Assembly: GCA_910586705.1 (NCBI GenBank)
Contig: CAJUJK010000002.1
Span: 1-64,000, forward strand
DNA length: 64,000 nucleotides
Source: an uncultured Lachnospiraceae bacterium
GTDB lineage: Bacteria > Bacillota > Clostridia > Lachnospirales > Lachnospiraceae
Direction: 5' to 3'
A model generated the notes under the pieces. It saw only the letters and a list, made by a program, of their open reading frames with translations. It made no database searches and had not been told where the DNA came from. Shown one piece after another: positions 1 to 7,579 of the stretch. The translations under genes and the position numbers were made by a program. Numbering within the stretch: position 1 is the stretch's first letter; each line of letters begins with the position of its first letter.

Positions 1-177
1 ATAAGGATCACGCTTTACCGCCACACAGCGGTCATAATAATTATTGACTGCTTCTATCACAAATCTGTTCTGTGACTTGAACATCTGCCGTATCTGCGGG
101 GAGTGCAGGAGTTCCCATGCCCTGCACTCATCCCCTCTCTCCATGTTGAAACGGATATTGTGGTTTTTATTCTTCAT
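1..177 (-). CDS. Small protein downstream of ParM-like actin, possible ParR-type adaptor (partial)
   Basis: Only the first 59 residues are visible; the gene runs off the left edge. The ATG at 177 has an AAGGAG box about 10 bases upstream and lies 14 bases after the stop of the ParM-like gene, so the two are probably one transcript. In ParM partition systems the gene after the actin usually encodes the DNA-binding adaptor ParR, and the visible start (IRFNMERGDECRAWELL, then basic and aromatic residues) is compatible with a small DNA-binding protein. The ParR role is inferred from position only. Confidence 0.6.
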   Translation of the reverse strand, partial: MKNKNHNIRFNMERGDECRAWELLHSPQIRQMFKSQNRFVIEAVNNYYDRCVAVKRDPY

Positions 178-191
178 TCAGACACATCTCC

Positions 192-1142
192 TTATCCGGC
201 GGAAGCCATCAATTTCTGCCTGCGGAGTTTCATATAGCAGAAATATTCATAGCCTTTGGCGTTTGCTCGTATATCATGGTTAAAGGCAACATTGTCACTG
301 TCATAATCCCCGACAAGCTCCACAATCTTTGCGCCGCCGCCCATGATATACAGTTTCATAAGGTTCGGATTATAACCGTGTGCTTTCAGTTCCGCAAATA
401 TCTTATCCACATAGCTCTTTGCCGCTTTTTCCATAAGCTGCTGGTATTCCCCGCCCACTTTTATATCACCATAACGCAGATAATTCTCGATAATCTCTGC
501 CGGAAGTTCCTCCGCTTTCCTGTCCAGTATAAGATTGCGGATCGCCATATAACATTCATTCGCCCCCAGCTTTACCGTCCACGACTTGCTTTCGCTCGCC
601 TTGCCGTTGTTGAGTATCATCACATTCATCGTCCCGTTGCCGATATCCGCTATCATGTGCATCCCCTTAAAATCCGGCAGGCTCTCCGCTACCGCCGCAT
701 AACACTGCGGCATGACCGTACAGTCCGCGATGTCAACCGTATATCGTTTACCTGCATATTTGTAATCTACATGGCGGTTCTGCATCATATATTCACGGAA
801 GGAATCCCTCTGTGCCTGCACCCATTTTAACGGAAGCCCTACCGCAAGATGTATCTTTGCAGCCGATAATCCTCTCGCTTTCAGCTCCTTTGCAATGGCG
901 GCAAGAGTAAGAATATAATTATCGTCATCCAGGCTTTTCTCCGCAACAAAATCCTTGTGTCCCTCGCCTATGGTGTAATAGCTGCCTTCATATTCCAGAT
1001 AGTCTCTTGTAAAGACAGGCGGCTGACTGCTCCTGCTCACGGAAGTCGGGAAACAGCACCTTGCCGTCTTATAATTCCCATAGCCTGCATCCACTCCTAA
1101 AATAATTGTCCCGTTCATGTTGTAATCTCTAAGTTTTGCCAT
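192..1142 (-). CDS. ParM/StbA-like actin-family partition ATPase
   Basis: 316 residues. The fold signature of the actin/Hsp70 ATPase family is visible: phosphate-1 loop near the start (ILGVDAGYGNYKTA), phosphate-2 motif in the middle (MIADIGNGTMNVMIL) and an adenosine-type glycine motif near the end (LYIMGGGAKIVE). ParM-type proteins form filaments that push copies of plasmids or integrative elements apart. It lies between the serine recombinase and the small ParR-like gene, all on the minus strand, about 40 bases after the recombinase stop, so it probably belongs to the maintenance module of the element. An alternative role is a cytoskeletal actin used by the circular form of an ICE only. 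Confidence 0.85.
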   Translation of the reverse strand: MAKLRDYNMNGTIILGVDAGYGNYKTARCCFPTSVSRSSQPPVFTRDYLEYEGSYYTIGEGHKDFVAEKSLDDDNYILTLAAIAKELKARGLSAAKIHLAVGLPLKWVQAQRDSFREYMMQNRHVDYKYAGKRYTVDIADCTVMPQCYAAVAESLPDFKGMHMIADIGNGTMNVMILNNGKASESKSWTVKLGANECYMAIRNLILDRKAEELPAEIIENYLRYGDIKVGGEYQQLMEKAAKSYVDKIFAELKAHGYNPNLMKLYIMGGGAKIVELVGDYDSDNVAFNHDIRANAKGYEYFCYMKLRRQKLMASAG

Positions 1143-1181
1143 ATCAAAATCCTCACTTTCATGCTTGTTGTTATTATCAAA

Positions 1182-3155
1182 CTATCTGCCATATTTTGCT
1201 TTCACTTCCTCTTTGGTCGGAAGGCTGCTCTCTACAATAATCTTGTTTTCCCCTGCTACCATAGCTGCAACCTGTTCCGTACCGTCCGTATGCAGGAGTC
1301 CGTCCGCTGATGCTTCCGCCTCCGCCATCTGTTTCTGTTTGTCCGCCTCCCTTGCTCCTTCAATCACACGCCGGATTTCCGGTCTGTGCTTTTTACGGTA
1401 TTCTTTCAGGTAGGCACGGCTGTATGCACGGCGTTTCCGCTTCTTTTCCTCCGCCGCCATTTCTTCCTCAGAAAGCTCCTGCACCGGAAGCTCCACCTTC
1501 CCGATATAATTTAAGAAAATCTCGATCTCCTGCACACGTTCTCCGTCGATTTCCTCTATTTTATGCACCATGACCTTATCAACAAATTCATTCACAATGG
1601 CGGGCGTGAGTTCCTGAATGTCGGTGTACTTGCGGACAAGGGAAAGAAATTCCTCCGTCCTGTCCGTGTCATCCTCAAACTGTGCAAGTTTTTCACGGAT
1701 TTCCTGCATGGAGATTTCAAGCTCCTGCTGTTCCTTCTCATAATCGGAAGAAAGCATTTCATACCGTCTGTCCGGCAGCTTCCCCATTGCGTTGTCCTCA
1801 TACACCTTTTTGATCAGCAGGTCAAGGTCTGCAAAACGTTTCTCTTTTTTAGAAAAGTCTGCTTTCAATTTTTTGACCTCGCTTTTATCCCTGACCTCGG
1901 ATGCACTCCGCATATTTTTTATAAACGCCGCCTCGTCCATGCGGACGCTTTTTAAGGCATACCGTATCGTTTCGAGGATAAGCTGTTTTACCGTATCCTC
2001 TTTTATGGAATGTGAAAAGCACACCTGCTTATACTGCTTCCTGCTGCTGTTGTAAGTGCTGCAGTTAAAGCCTGCGGATGTGCGCTCTGTCCCGCCGTTC
2101 GGGATACCCCTCCAGTCTCTTGCCGCCCTTGTCGTGCTTCTGCGGTAGTGCATTTTTCCGCCGCAGTCCGCACAGTAGAGCTTTCCGGTCAGCAGGCTTC
2201 CTTTTCCGCCGGTATCCACTCTCCGCACTGTCTTTCTTAATTCCTGCACCATATACCACGTCCTGCGGTCTACGATTGGTTCATGGGTATCCTGAAAAAC
2301 AAGTATCTCATCACTGTTATTCTTAACAGCTTTCTTATCCTTATAGGATTCCTTGTGGCTACGGAAATTTACGGTATCGCCCATATATTCCGGTCTTTCC
2401 AGTATCCGCACCACCGATCCGCCCGTCCAGTTGTAGGGAGTTTCAAAATCGCACATGGTCTGGTAATTGCCCCTCTGCCTTGTCGCCTGATAATAGGACG
2501 GTTTCTCCACCTTTTCCTCCATAAGCCGCTTTGCTATCTGGTACGGTCCCATGCCCTCCACGGTCAGACGGAAAATCTTTCTCACAACCTCCGCCGCTTC
2601 TTCGTCAACGAGCCAATGGTTTTTATCCTCCGTATCTTTCACAAAGCCGTAGGGCGGGTTACTCGTAATCGGTTTTCCCTCTTTCCCTTTCGCCCGCAAA
2701 ACTGCGGTGATCTTCCTGCTGCAGTCACGCAGATACCATTCATTCATGATATTCAAAAAAGGGGCGAATTCACTGCTGGTGTTGTTGCTGCTGTCAACAC
2801 CATTGGAAACAGCAATAAAACGGACACCCTTTTCCCGGAAGAATACCTCCGTGTAGAATCCTACCTGAAGGTAATCCCTCCCGACACGGCTCATGTCCTT
2901 TACTATGACTGTGCCGATGTCGCCGTTTTCAATCCGGCTTAACATCTGCTTCCATCCCGGTCTTTCAAAACTGCCGCCGGAAAATCCGTCATCCGTAAAA
3001 TGCACCGTGTTCGTGTACCCGTTATTTTTTGCGTAGTCTTCCAGCATTTTCTTCTGGTTGACTATGCTGTTGCTGTCCCCCGCAAGATCATCGTCCCTTG
3101 AGAGCCGCTCATAAAGAGCTGTTATTCTGTTGTCACCAGCCGTCCTGTTGTTCAT
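1182..3155 (-). CDS. Large serine recombinase, TnpX type, with recombinase zinc ribbon
   Basis: 657 residues, the usual size for this family. The N-terminal resolvase-like catalytic domain (about 8-155) begins with ALYERLSRDD, whose serine is the expected nucleophile; the arginine cluster IVKDMSRVGRDYLQVG is also present. A recombinase DNA-binding domain follows (about 165-310), then a zinc ribbon (LYCADCGGKMHYRR with a later paired Cys), a long coiled coil (about 410-510) and a basic tail. It excises and integrates the element by site-specific recombination without host ligase steps. Its start overlaps the end of the TnpW-like gene by 4 bases, so the two are translationally coupled. Length and domains are intact, so it may be active. 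Confidence 0.93.
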   Translation of the reverse strand: MNNRTAGDNRITALYERLSRDDDLAGDSNSIVNQKKMLEDYAKNNGYTNTVHFTDDGFSGGSFERPGWKQMLSRIENGDIGTVIVKDMSRVGRDYLQVGFYTEVFFREKGVRFIAVSNGVDSSNNTSSEFAPFLNIMNEWYLRDCSRKITAVLRAKGKEGKPITSNPPYGFVKDTEDKNHWLVDEEAAEVVRKIFRLTVEGMGPYQIAKRLMEEKVEKPSYYQATRQRGNYQTMCDFETPYNWTGGSVVRILERPEYMGDTVNFRSHKESYKDKKAVKNNSDEILVFQDTHEPIVDRRTWYMVQELRKTVRRVDTGGKGSLLTGKLYCADCGGKMHYRRSTTRAARDWRGIPNGGTERTSAGFNCSTYNSSRKQYKQVCFSHSIKEDTVKQLILETIRYALKSVRMDEAAFIKNMRSASEVRDKSEVKKLKADFSKKEKRFADLDLLIKKVYEDNAMGKLPDRRYEMLSSDYEKEQQELEISMQEIREKLAQFEDDTDRTEEFLSLVRKYTDIQELTPAIVNEFVDKVMVHKIEEIDGERVQEIEIFLNYIGKVELPVQELSEEEMAAEEKKRKRRAYSRAYLKEYRKKHRPEIRRVIEGAREADKQKQMAEAEASADGLLHTDGTEQVAAMVAGENKIIVESSLPTKEEVKAKYGR

Positions 3156-3397
3156 TCCGAACTCCTTTCCGGCGGCTGGCTCATCTGTGGTGAATCCATC
3201 TTAACATAACTTTCTGCGCCTGTCACCATTTCATTCAAAATTAACCGGGGAATTTTTTCATCCAGCGTGTCGGCATATCCCGAACCCGTATATACCCTGA
3301 CCCTGAAAAGTGTCCCGCCGATTCTTCTGTAAAAAAATCCAGCCGGAACAGGGCTGGATTCTGCTACATCATTATTCACTTTTAATGTTTCTGCCAT
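3152..3397 (-). CDS. tnpW: TnpW-like small transposon protein
   Basis: 81 residues. The central motif FYRRIGGTLFRVRVYTGS followed by DEKIPRLILNEM is the pattern I associate with the TnpW family encoded beside TnpX recombinases in Tn4451-like elements. Its biochemical role is not known to me. It overlaps the recombinase start by 4 bases (ATGA junction), indicating co-expression and perhaps a role as accessory factor or regulator of recombination. No signal peptide or membrane segment. Confidence 0.7.
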   Translation of the reverse strand: MAETLKVNNDVAESSPVPAGFFYRRIGGTLFRVRVYTGSGYADTLDEKIPRLILNEMVTGAESYVKMDSPQMSQPPERSSE

Positions 3398-3653
3398 ACA
3401 ATCCTTTCTTGCGCACCGAGCGCATATCCCTTATAATTGTTCGGGGAACTGTTAAGCTCCCTGACTTCCGTACTTAGTAACCGAATTTTTATTTTATCCG
3501 TACTCCACAAGCCGCCCTCCCTTCTATTTGTAACTGATTTTATTTTGAAAAAGATTACTCTTTCACTAATAGGAGAAAAACAGCTATAAAAACGGAAGTG
3601 TTTTTGAAAAAACTGCTACACTTTTTTATATTTTTGAAAAGGACTGATTATAA
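3398..3653. other. Intergenic region between divergent element genes
   Basis: 256 bases without a gene, between the tnpW-recombinase-parM transcript (minus) and the three-gene cargo operon (plus). It is AT-rich. A possible plus-strand promoter is TTGAAA at 3604-3609 with TATATT at 3627-3632 (17-base spacer), but its start site would fall on the AAAAGG ribosome site of the next gene, so another promoter further upstream (TTGAAA at 3545, TAATAG at 3567) may be used. No clear operator was seen. Confidence 0.35.
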
Positions 3654-4301
3654 ATGCCAAAATACACCGAACTCCCAACATTCAGGGAGCAAAGTTTTAT
3701 AACAGAAGCGGACGGGGATATGCTCCACCGTGAAGCCCGTGCCCTTGCAATCCGGCGCATTGAGGAAAGCGCAAGGACAGTGGAGGACTTTGAAAACGTA
3801 CTGTACTGGTGGGATAAACTGGACGAAAACAGGGAACGGAGAGAAAGAGACCATGAGATAGGACGCTCCACTGTTCCTCTGGAATGGGGCGCAGATGAAC
3901 TGCATTTATTCGATAGACCGTCTTATGATATGGTTTTAAGAAGGCTCCTGCTTGCAGGTGATTTTCTTGATTTCATATTTGACAGCCCGGAAACGATACA
4001 TGAACTTGTCACAGATGCGGATTTATCGGAAATATTAAAGGAACTAAAGCCGCACCTCAAAAATATGCTCTATTACCTGTTCCTGCGTGATGATTCCGCT
4101 ACAGAGTATGCAGAGAGCATCGGGCAGACAGACCGGAACATCCGGGGCATCCGTGAAACAGCATTGAAAAAGATACGAAAACTCTATGGTGCTGTGCTTG
4201 CATACCGGAAGGAAAACAGTCTGCCGCTGACGCTTGATGAGAAACATTTTTTAGAAAACGGAGTGCGGAAGAAAAAGGAAAGTAAACGGCTTGACCGATA
4301 A
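3654..4301 (+). CDS. Sigma-70 region-4-like DNA-binding protein of integrative element
   Basis: 215 residues. The C-terminal half (about 135-185) resembles sigma-70 region 4: helices around LKNMLYYLFLRDDSATEYAE followed by QTDRNIRGIRETALKKIR, with a basic recognition helix. The N-terminal half is charged and helical and not recognised. Proteins of this kind are frequent in clostridial ICEs and phages, where they act as sigma-like activators. It is the first gene of a plus-strand trio and its stop is 54 bases before the next start. A GAAAAGGA box lies about 11 bases before the ATG. Confidence 0.6.
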   Translation: MPKYTELPTFREQSFITEADGDMLHREARALAIRRIEESARTVEDFENVLYWWDKLDENRERRERDHEIGRSTVPLEWGADELHLFDRPSYDMVLRRLLLAGDFLDFIFDSPETIHELVTDADLSEILKELKPHLKNMLYYLFLRDDSATEYAESIGQTDRNIRGIRETALKKIRKLYGAVLAYRKENSLPLTLDEKHFLENGVRKKKESKRLDR

Positions 4302-4355
4302 CAAGTAACTGTTTATAATATAGGAAATATTACATCAGATAATTCGATATGATTG

Positions 4356-5291
4356 ATGGATTGGAGCAGATTTTCTATGAAGAATTTATTTGCGCATACC
4401 AGCGCACCGTGGATTCGGTACAGCGGCTATGAATATAAGACCGCTGATGATGGCACTCTCTACATAACGGTTTCAGAAGGCGCAGAACCGGAAATGTACC
4501 GCCCCATGCAGGAAGCGGAGCAGCTTATCACTGATGCGGTAAATGTCGGGCTTGCCGCCATGCACAAAGCCTCGGAAGAAGAACTAAAAGAGTCCGTGCT
4601 TGACTTTGTAAAAAAATATGGTTTCCTCGGCTTTATGACCGCCCTGCCGACAACAGCAGATTTTATAACCTATGAATCCGTGTATCTTCCAAAAAACCAC
4701 TTTATAAAGGAAGAATCCCTTCCTACAGAGAAGTATCTTTCCTATTTCTACCCTTTTGATAAACTGGATTTCAGAAAGAAAAGTGTGGAATCGGGATGGT
4801 CTGTGACTGACCGTGAAGGCATTGCGATCACAATGGCTATGGGGAATGCGCCGCAGGCTGTGGCGATGGAATTACAGAAGGAATATGCGGAAAGGTACGA
4901 CTGGATTTTGAAAGAATTTACTGACTTAGCATTTACCTTTATGACAAGTTTCCTTTATTACCTCGATTATGATACGATTGACGAGCAGACACGCAGCCTG
5001 TACCGTCAGGGCATTTCCGCTTTCGGCGGCATATCCCCCACTTACCGGATTGCACTGGAAAAGGATTCGCCCGTTATCGTATGGGATTTCCATTCGCTGC
5101 TTGTCATGGTGCAGATGTGCTTTTCCTTCATGCTCACGGACAAGGACAGTGATATGCGTATGTGCAAGCACTGTAAAAAAGCCTTTGTCGCAAGCCGGAA
5201 GGGGAATGAATTTTGCAGTCAGAGGTGCAAGAACCAGTTTAATGTCTACAAATCAAGAGAAAAGAAGAAAGGGAACAAAAGAGATGATTGA
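4356..5291 (+). CDS. Uncharacterised protein with C-terminal zinc-finger motif (DUF6076-like)
   Basis: 311 residues from the ATG at 4356 (a TTG directly before it is also possible). The C-terminus carries a Cys4-type motif, MRMCKHCKKAFVASRKGNEF then CSQRCKNQF, i.e. CxxC and CxxxC pairs spaced as in treble-clef or CGNR-like zinc fingers, followed by a basic tail suited to nucleic-acid binding. The larger N-terminal part has no motif I can name; the overall pattern matches what I remember of DUF6076 proteins in gut Firmicutes. It overlaps the next gene by 8 bases, so the two products are probably made together. Confidence 0.6.
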   Translation: MDWSRFSMKNLFAHTSAPWIRYSGYEYKTADDGTLYITVSEGAEPEMYRPMQEAEQLITDAVNVGLAAMHKASEEELKESVLDFVKKYGFLGFMTALPTTADFITYESVYLPKNHFIKEESLPTEKYLSYFYPFDKLDFRKKSVESGWSVTDREGIAITMAMGNAPQAVAMELQKEYAERYDWILKEFTDLAFTFMTSFLYYLDYDTIDEQTRSLYRQGISAFGGISPTYRIALEKDSPVIVWDFHSLLVMVQMCFSFMLTDKDSDMRMCKHCKKAFVASRKGNEFCSQRCKNQFNVYKSREKKKGNKRDD

Positions 5292-5802
5292 AAACAGGAA
5301 CGTAAATATCATAACCGATGCGGACGGTAAAAAGCTGGTCTTGATTAACGATATCCGTTTCAAAGGGAAACGCCAAATTGACTGGGATAATGTAAAGCGG
5401 TATCTCGAAGGATATGTCGGAGACTATTACGAGATTGAAGAAAATGCCGAGCGTATTTATATTGGAAATGAACTTCCCGAAGAATACACGGAATCAGAGA
5501 GCCGGAAAAGCCTTATGGGTGCAAATGCAAAAGCGAAGGCAAACGCCGCTACTGCGATACCTGAACTGATACAGATAGCATCAAACCCGGCTTATGAAGA
5601 AAACCGCAAGGAAAAACACAACAAAAACGCCAGATACGGCTGGTACAGGTATGATGTCCGTTTTGCCCTCCCGGTTTATGATGAGAATGTGCTTGTCAGA
5701 TACAATATATTCCATGCCCGTCTTTTAATTAACCATGCTGAAAATGGCAAAAAATATCTGTATGATATTTTGGCAGTAAAAAAAGAAACGAGCAAGCCGT
5801 AA
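5284..5802 (+). CDS. Putative nuclease-like (LPD3/BECR-type) protein of integrative element
   Basis: 172 residues from the ATG at 5284, which overlaps the stop region of the zinc-finger gene by 8 bases. A longer in-frame extension to 4969 is rejected because it lies inside that gene. The C-terminal third (RYGWYRYDVRFALPV, then FHARLLINHAENGKKYLYDI) resembles the RelE/Barnase/EndoU-fold nuclease-like domains attached to large polyvalent proteins of phages and ICEs. Here the domain is free-standing, which would fit a toxin or RNA-cleaving effector with one of its two operon partners as control protein. That role is inference; catalytic residues could not be assigned. Confidence 0.5.
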   Translation: MIENRNVNIITDADGKKLVLINDIRFKGKRQIDWDNVKRYLEGYVGDYYEIEENAERIYIGNELPEEYTESESRKSLMGANAKAKANAATAIPELIQIASNPAYEENRKEKHNKNARYGWYRYDVRFALPVYDENVLVRYNIFHARLLINHAENGKKYLYDILAVKKETSKP

Positions 5803-5827
5803 CAAGATGTACGGTGAAAACCCATTT

Positions 5828-5854
5828 CTTATTGTCAATAATAAGCCATTTTTT
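5828..5854 (+). terminator. Intrinsic terminator of the cargo operon
   Basis: CTTATT at 5828-5833 pairs with AATAAG at 5840-5845 across a 6-base loop, followed by a run of six T at 5849. It lies 26 bases after the stop of the nuclease-like gene. The stem is short and AT-rich, so efficiency is uncertain. Confidence 0.5.
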
Positions 5855-5896
5855 CCGTCCTGTCAATCCCCTATTTTAATTTTTCACAAAATCCCG

Positions 5897-5938
5897 CCAT
5901 TGGCATTTTTAATGCAATGGGGGGAACTTTGTTTCCCC
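5897..5938. repeat. Two consecutive short hairpins before the large palindrome
   Basis: First hairpin: CCATTGGCATT (5897-5907) with AATGCAATGG (5911-5920), a 10-bp stem with one bulged base. Second: GGGGAA (5921-5926) with TTCCCC (5933-5938). Together with the terminator at 5828 and the 80-bp palindrome at 5951 this makes four hairpins in about 200 bases, unlike ordinary intergenic DNA in this window. Confidence 0.7.
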
Positions 5939-5950
5939 TTGACCACTCCA

Positions 5951-6030
5951 TAGCATGAGGCGCAGAAGATGTCAAGACCGCCGCAGGCGAGGCGGAGCCG
6001 GTGTCTTGACATCTTCTGCGCCTCATGCTA
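5951..6030. repeat. Perfect 28-bp inverted repeat with GC-rich 24-base loop
   Basis: The arm 5951-5978 is an exact reverse complement of 6003-6030. The loop 5979-6002 contains a further CCGCC/GGCGG pairing overlapping the arm edge, so the whole 80 bases can fold into one cruciform. It lies between the cargo operon and tnpV, both parts of the mobile element. Possible roles are an origin of transfer hairpin, a recombinase or replication-initiator site, or a strong two-way terminator insulating the element. No T-run follows either arm, which argues against a simple terminator. Confidence 0.9.
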
Positions 6031-6053
6031 CAAAACTTAAAGCCAGAATAAAA

Positions 6054-6407
6054 CTAAAGGGAATATATCAGATCATGCAGCACTACTTCCTCCGCTCTGC
6101 TCCTAATGCTGTTCATCTTCTGAAGCCAGCAGAGCCAGTCATCAGATTTAAGCTGTTCGGTTACTCCCTCTTTTTTTGCCATCTGCCTTACAAGCCTGTC
6201 CATCATCTCATTACATTCTTCATCAATCTCCGCAAGATGCTTCCATAAGGTTTCCGACAAGATCATATACGAATAAATGCCCCTATGGTTTTCTTCCAAA
6301 AAACGCTTCCTCATGCGTCCATACTTCCCGATCTGATACTCCGTTGTATCCGAAAGTTTGAGGTCTGGAATCAGATAATCTCCTTCCCAATGGTAAGTAA
6401 TCTCCAT
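6054..6407 (-). CDS. tnpV: TnpV family transposon protein
   Basis: 117 residues from the ATG at 6407, with AAAGGCGG upstream. Conserved TnpV landmarks are visible: MEITYHWEGDYLIPDL at the start, YGRMRKRFLEENHRGIY in the middle and MNSIRSRAEEVVLHDLIY at the end. TnpV is encoded by Tn4451-type elements and many ICE remnants; no biochemical role is established to my knowledge. It is the last recognisable piece of the element before host-like and decayed genes begin. Confidence 0.8.
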   Translation of the reverse strand: MEITYHWEGDYLIPDLKLSDTTEYQIGKYGRMRKRFLEENHRGIYSYMILSETLWKHLAEIDEECNEMMDRLVRQMAKKEGVTEQLKSDDWLCWLQKMNSIRSRAEEVVLHDLIYSL

Positions 6408-6571
6408 ATACAACCGCCTTTCTTTGTGCTAAACTGTTTACAGATACGAATAAAAGAATTATCACCTTCTCCCTTTACCACAACATCTGCAAGTTTCCAT
6501 TCACCACAAATGAGCCAGCCGCATATGTTGTATTTTTGCAGATGCGCATTTCCGCTAAAATAAAGCGTTTA
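6371..6571 (-). pseudogene. Open frame without start overlapping tnpV, unrecognised remnant
   Basis: An open reading frame without a usable ATG runs from about 6571 to the stop at 6371, overlapping the tnpV start. It reads ..GWLICGEWKLADVVVKGEG..FIRICKQFSTKKGGC.. with several cysteines, which looks more protein-like than random. It may be the truncated end of a gene once upstream of tnpV, or an unusual start codon may be used. Low confidence. Confidence 0.3.
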
Positions 6572-6604
6572 TTGGAAATGTTTACATCTACAGTTCACAA
6601 CATA

Positions 6605-6745
6605 TCACATCATACAGGGATGCCCTGCTGACAACTGCTTATCATAATTTTCCTCCGTGATCTCCACCGCCAGCGTTTTCATCAGAGAATACATCACAAA
6701 ATCGTGGTTACCCAAGATAAAAATAACGTTTGGACGTTATCTCAT
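6605..6745 (-). pseudogene. Truncated metallophosphoesterase fragment (GNHD motif)
   Basis: Minus-strand translation gives RPNVIFILGNHDFVMYSL followed by a TLAVEITEENYDKQLS-like stretch and a stop at 6605. VIFILGNHD is the central metal-binding motif of calcineurin-like phosphoesterases. A TAA codon lies directly before it (6737-6739), in frame with an ATG that has a GGAGG site, and the N-terminal metal-binding part and C-terminal part are missing. It is therefore a decayed fragment directly downstream of the 6755-7465 gene. Confidence 0.65.
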
Positions 6746-6754
6746 TCTTCCTCC

Positions 6755-7465
6755 TTATTCCGCCTGCCCAAAATACCGTTTCCGTTCTTTCAAGACAGCG
6801 ATATAATTTTCAATCATCCGCTCCATCGCCTCCACGCCCTCCGGCGCAAAGGAGATGCGTACATCCCCGGATCCGCTTAAATCTTTGACGTGTTCCGGGG
6901 AAATGCCGCCGTCAAAGAACGCTTCCATATGCTCCTCATCAATCCACCGCAGATATGCTTCCGGGCTGTCCCAATACTCTGAAAAGACGCCGCCCGGAAA
7001 TGCCTCAAGCAGCATCACTGGAACATAGTCACAGTAAGGTTTCCTCGCTCTGGCACAGTTTAGCTGCCTTTCGGGAAGCAGAAACACGTTTTCCCTGCCC
7101 ATTCCCCGTTCAAACAGTTCGCTGAGTTTGTGTACGATCGACTCTGTTTCCGGCAGCAGTTTTTCTATATTGTCCCCTTTGATAAAATCCCGCAGGAACA
7201 CATATTTTTTGGAGATATCCCCGACAGACCGGATCGTCTCCCTGTCGTTTAACCGCACAATTGTGTGCCGGAGCGGTGTCCACAAACTGAATAACGTATC
7301 CGCCTTCAAATCTCCGCCTGTCAGCATACAGTCCCTGTCGTGCAGCCTTCGGAATCTGTCATGCTCCTCCATGTTGGCAAAATAATTGCCGCTTGGCTGG
7401 TTCTCATCATACCACAGCCACTCTTCCACCTTTTTTCTGATCGGTTCATAAATATTGTTGCTCAT
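6755..7465 (-). CDS. Hypothetical protein, unrecognised
   Basis: 236 residues from the ATG at 7465, chosen because AAGGAG sits 8-9 bases upstream; in-frame starts further up lack this. The protein is acidic, helical and aromatic-rich (KKVEEWLWYDENQPSG near the start, WDSPEAYLRWIDEEHMEAF in the C-terminal half) with no signal peptide, membrane segment or metal motif. I do not recognise the family. It lies in the patchwork region next to a mobile element, between a phosphoesterase fragment and an AT-rich orphan gene. Confidence 0.7.
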   Translation of the reverse strand: MSNNIYEPIRKKVEEWLWYDENQPSGNYFANMEEHDRFRRLHDRDCMLTGGDLKADTLFSLWTPLRHTIVRLNDRETIRSVGDISKKYVFLRDFIKGDNIEKLLPETESIVHKLSELFERGMGRENVFLLPERQLNCARARKPYCDYVPVMLLEAFPGGVFSEYWDSPEAYLRWIDEEHMEAFFDGGISPEHVKDLSGSGDVRISFAPEGVEAMERMIENYIAVLKERKRYFGQAE

Positions 7466-7579
7466 AAAATCACGCTCCTTCTCTGTATTGGAATCCATAA
7501 ACATTGCATTTATGGGTTCATTATACAAGGGGCGTGCTCAAATTTTTGAGTTTTTAGATAAATTCATTATGTATAATAT

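Larger units (their letters stand above)
1..6407. mobile_element. Right part of a Tn4451/ICE-like integrative element (left end outside window)
   Basis: The block holds a large serine recombinase, TnpW-like and TnpV-like proteins, a ParM-like partition ATPase and a small cargo operon. TnpV, TnpW and TnpX (serine recombinase) are the recognisable set of Tn4451-type mobilizable transposons, and large clostridial ICEs reuse the same parts. The hairpin array and 80-bp palindrome at 5828-6030 lie between the cargo operon and tnpV. The exact end is not proven: no duplicated attachment core could be identified because the other end is outside the window. The right limit given is the start of tnpV and is an estimate. 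Confidence 0.55.

Noticed and set aside
3604..3632. Promoter TTGAAA-17-TATATT before the sigma-like gene
   Set aside because: Box match is good, but the implied start would remove the ribosome site; kept only as a comment in the intergenic entry.
4969..5283. N-terminal extension of the nuclease-like gene
   Set aside because: The extension lies inside the zinc-finger gene in another frame; the ATG at 5284 overlaps that gene by only 8 bases, a normal coupled start.
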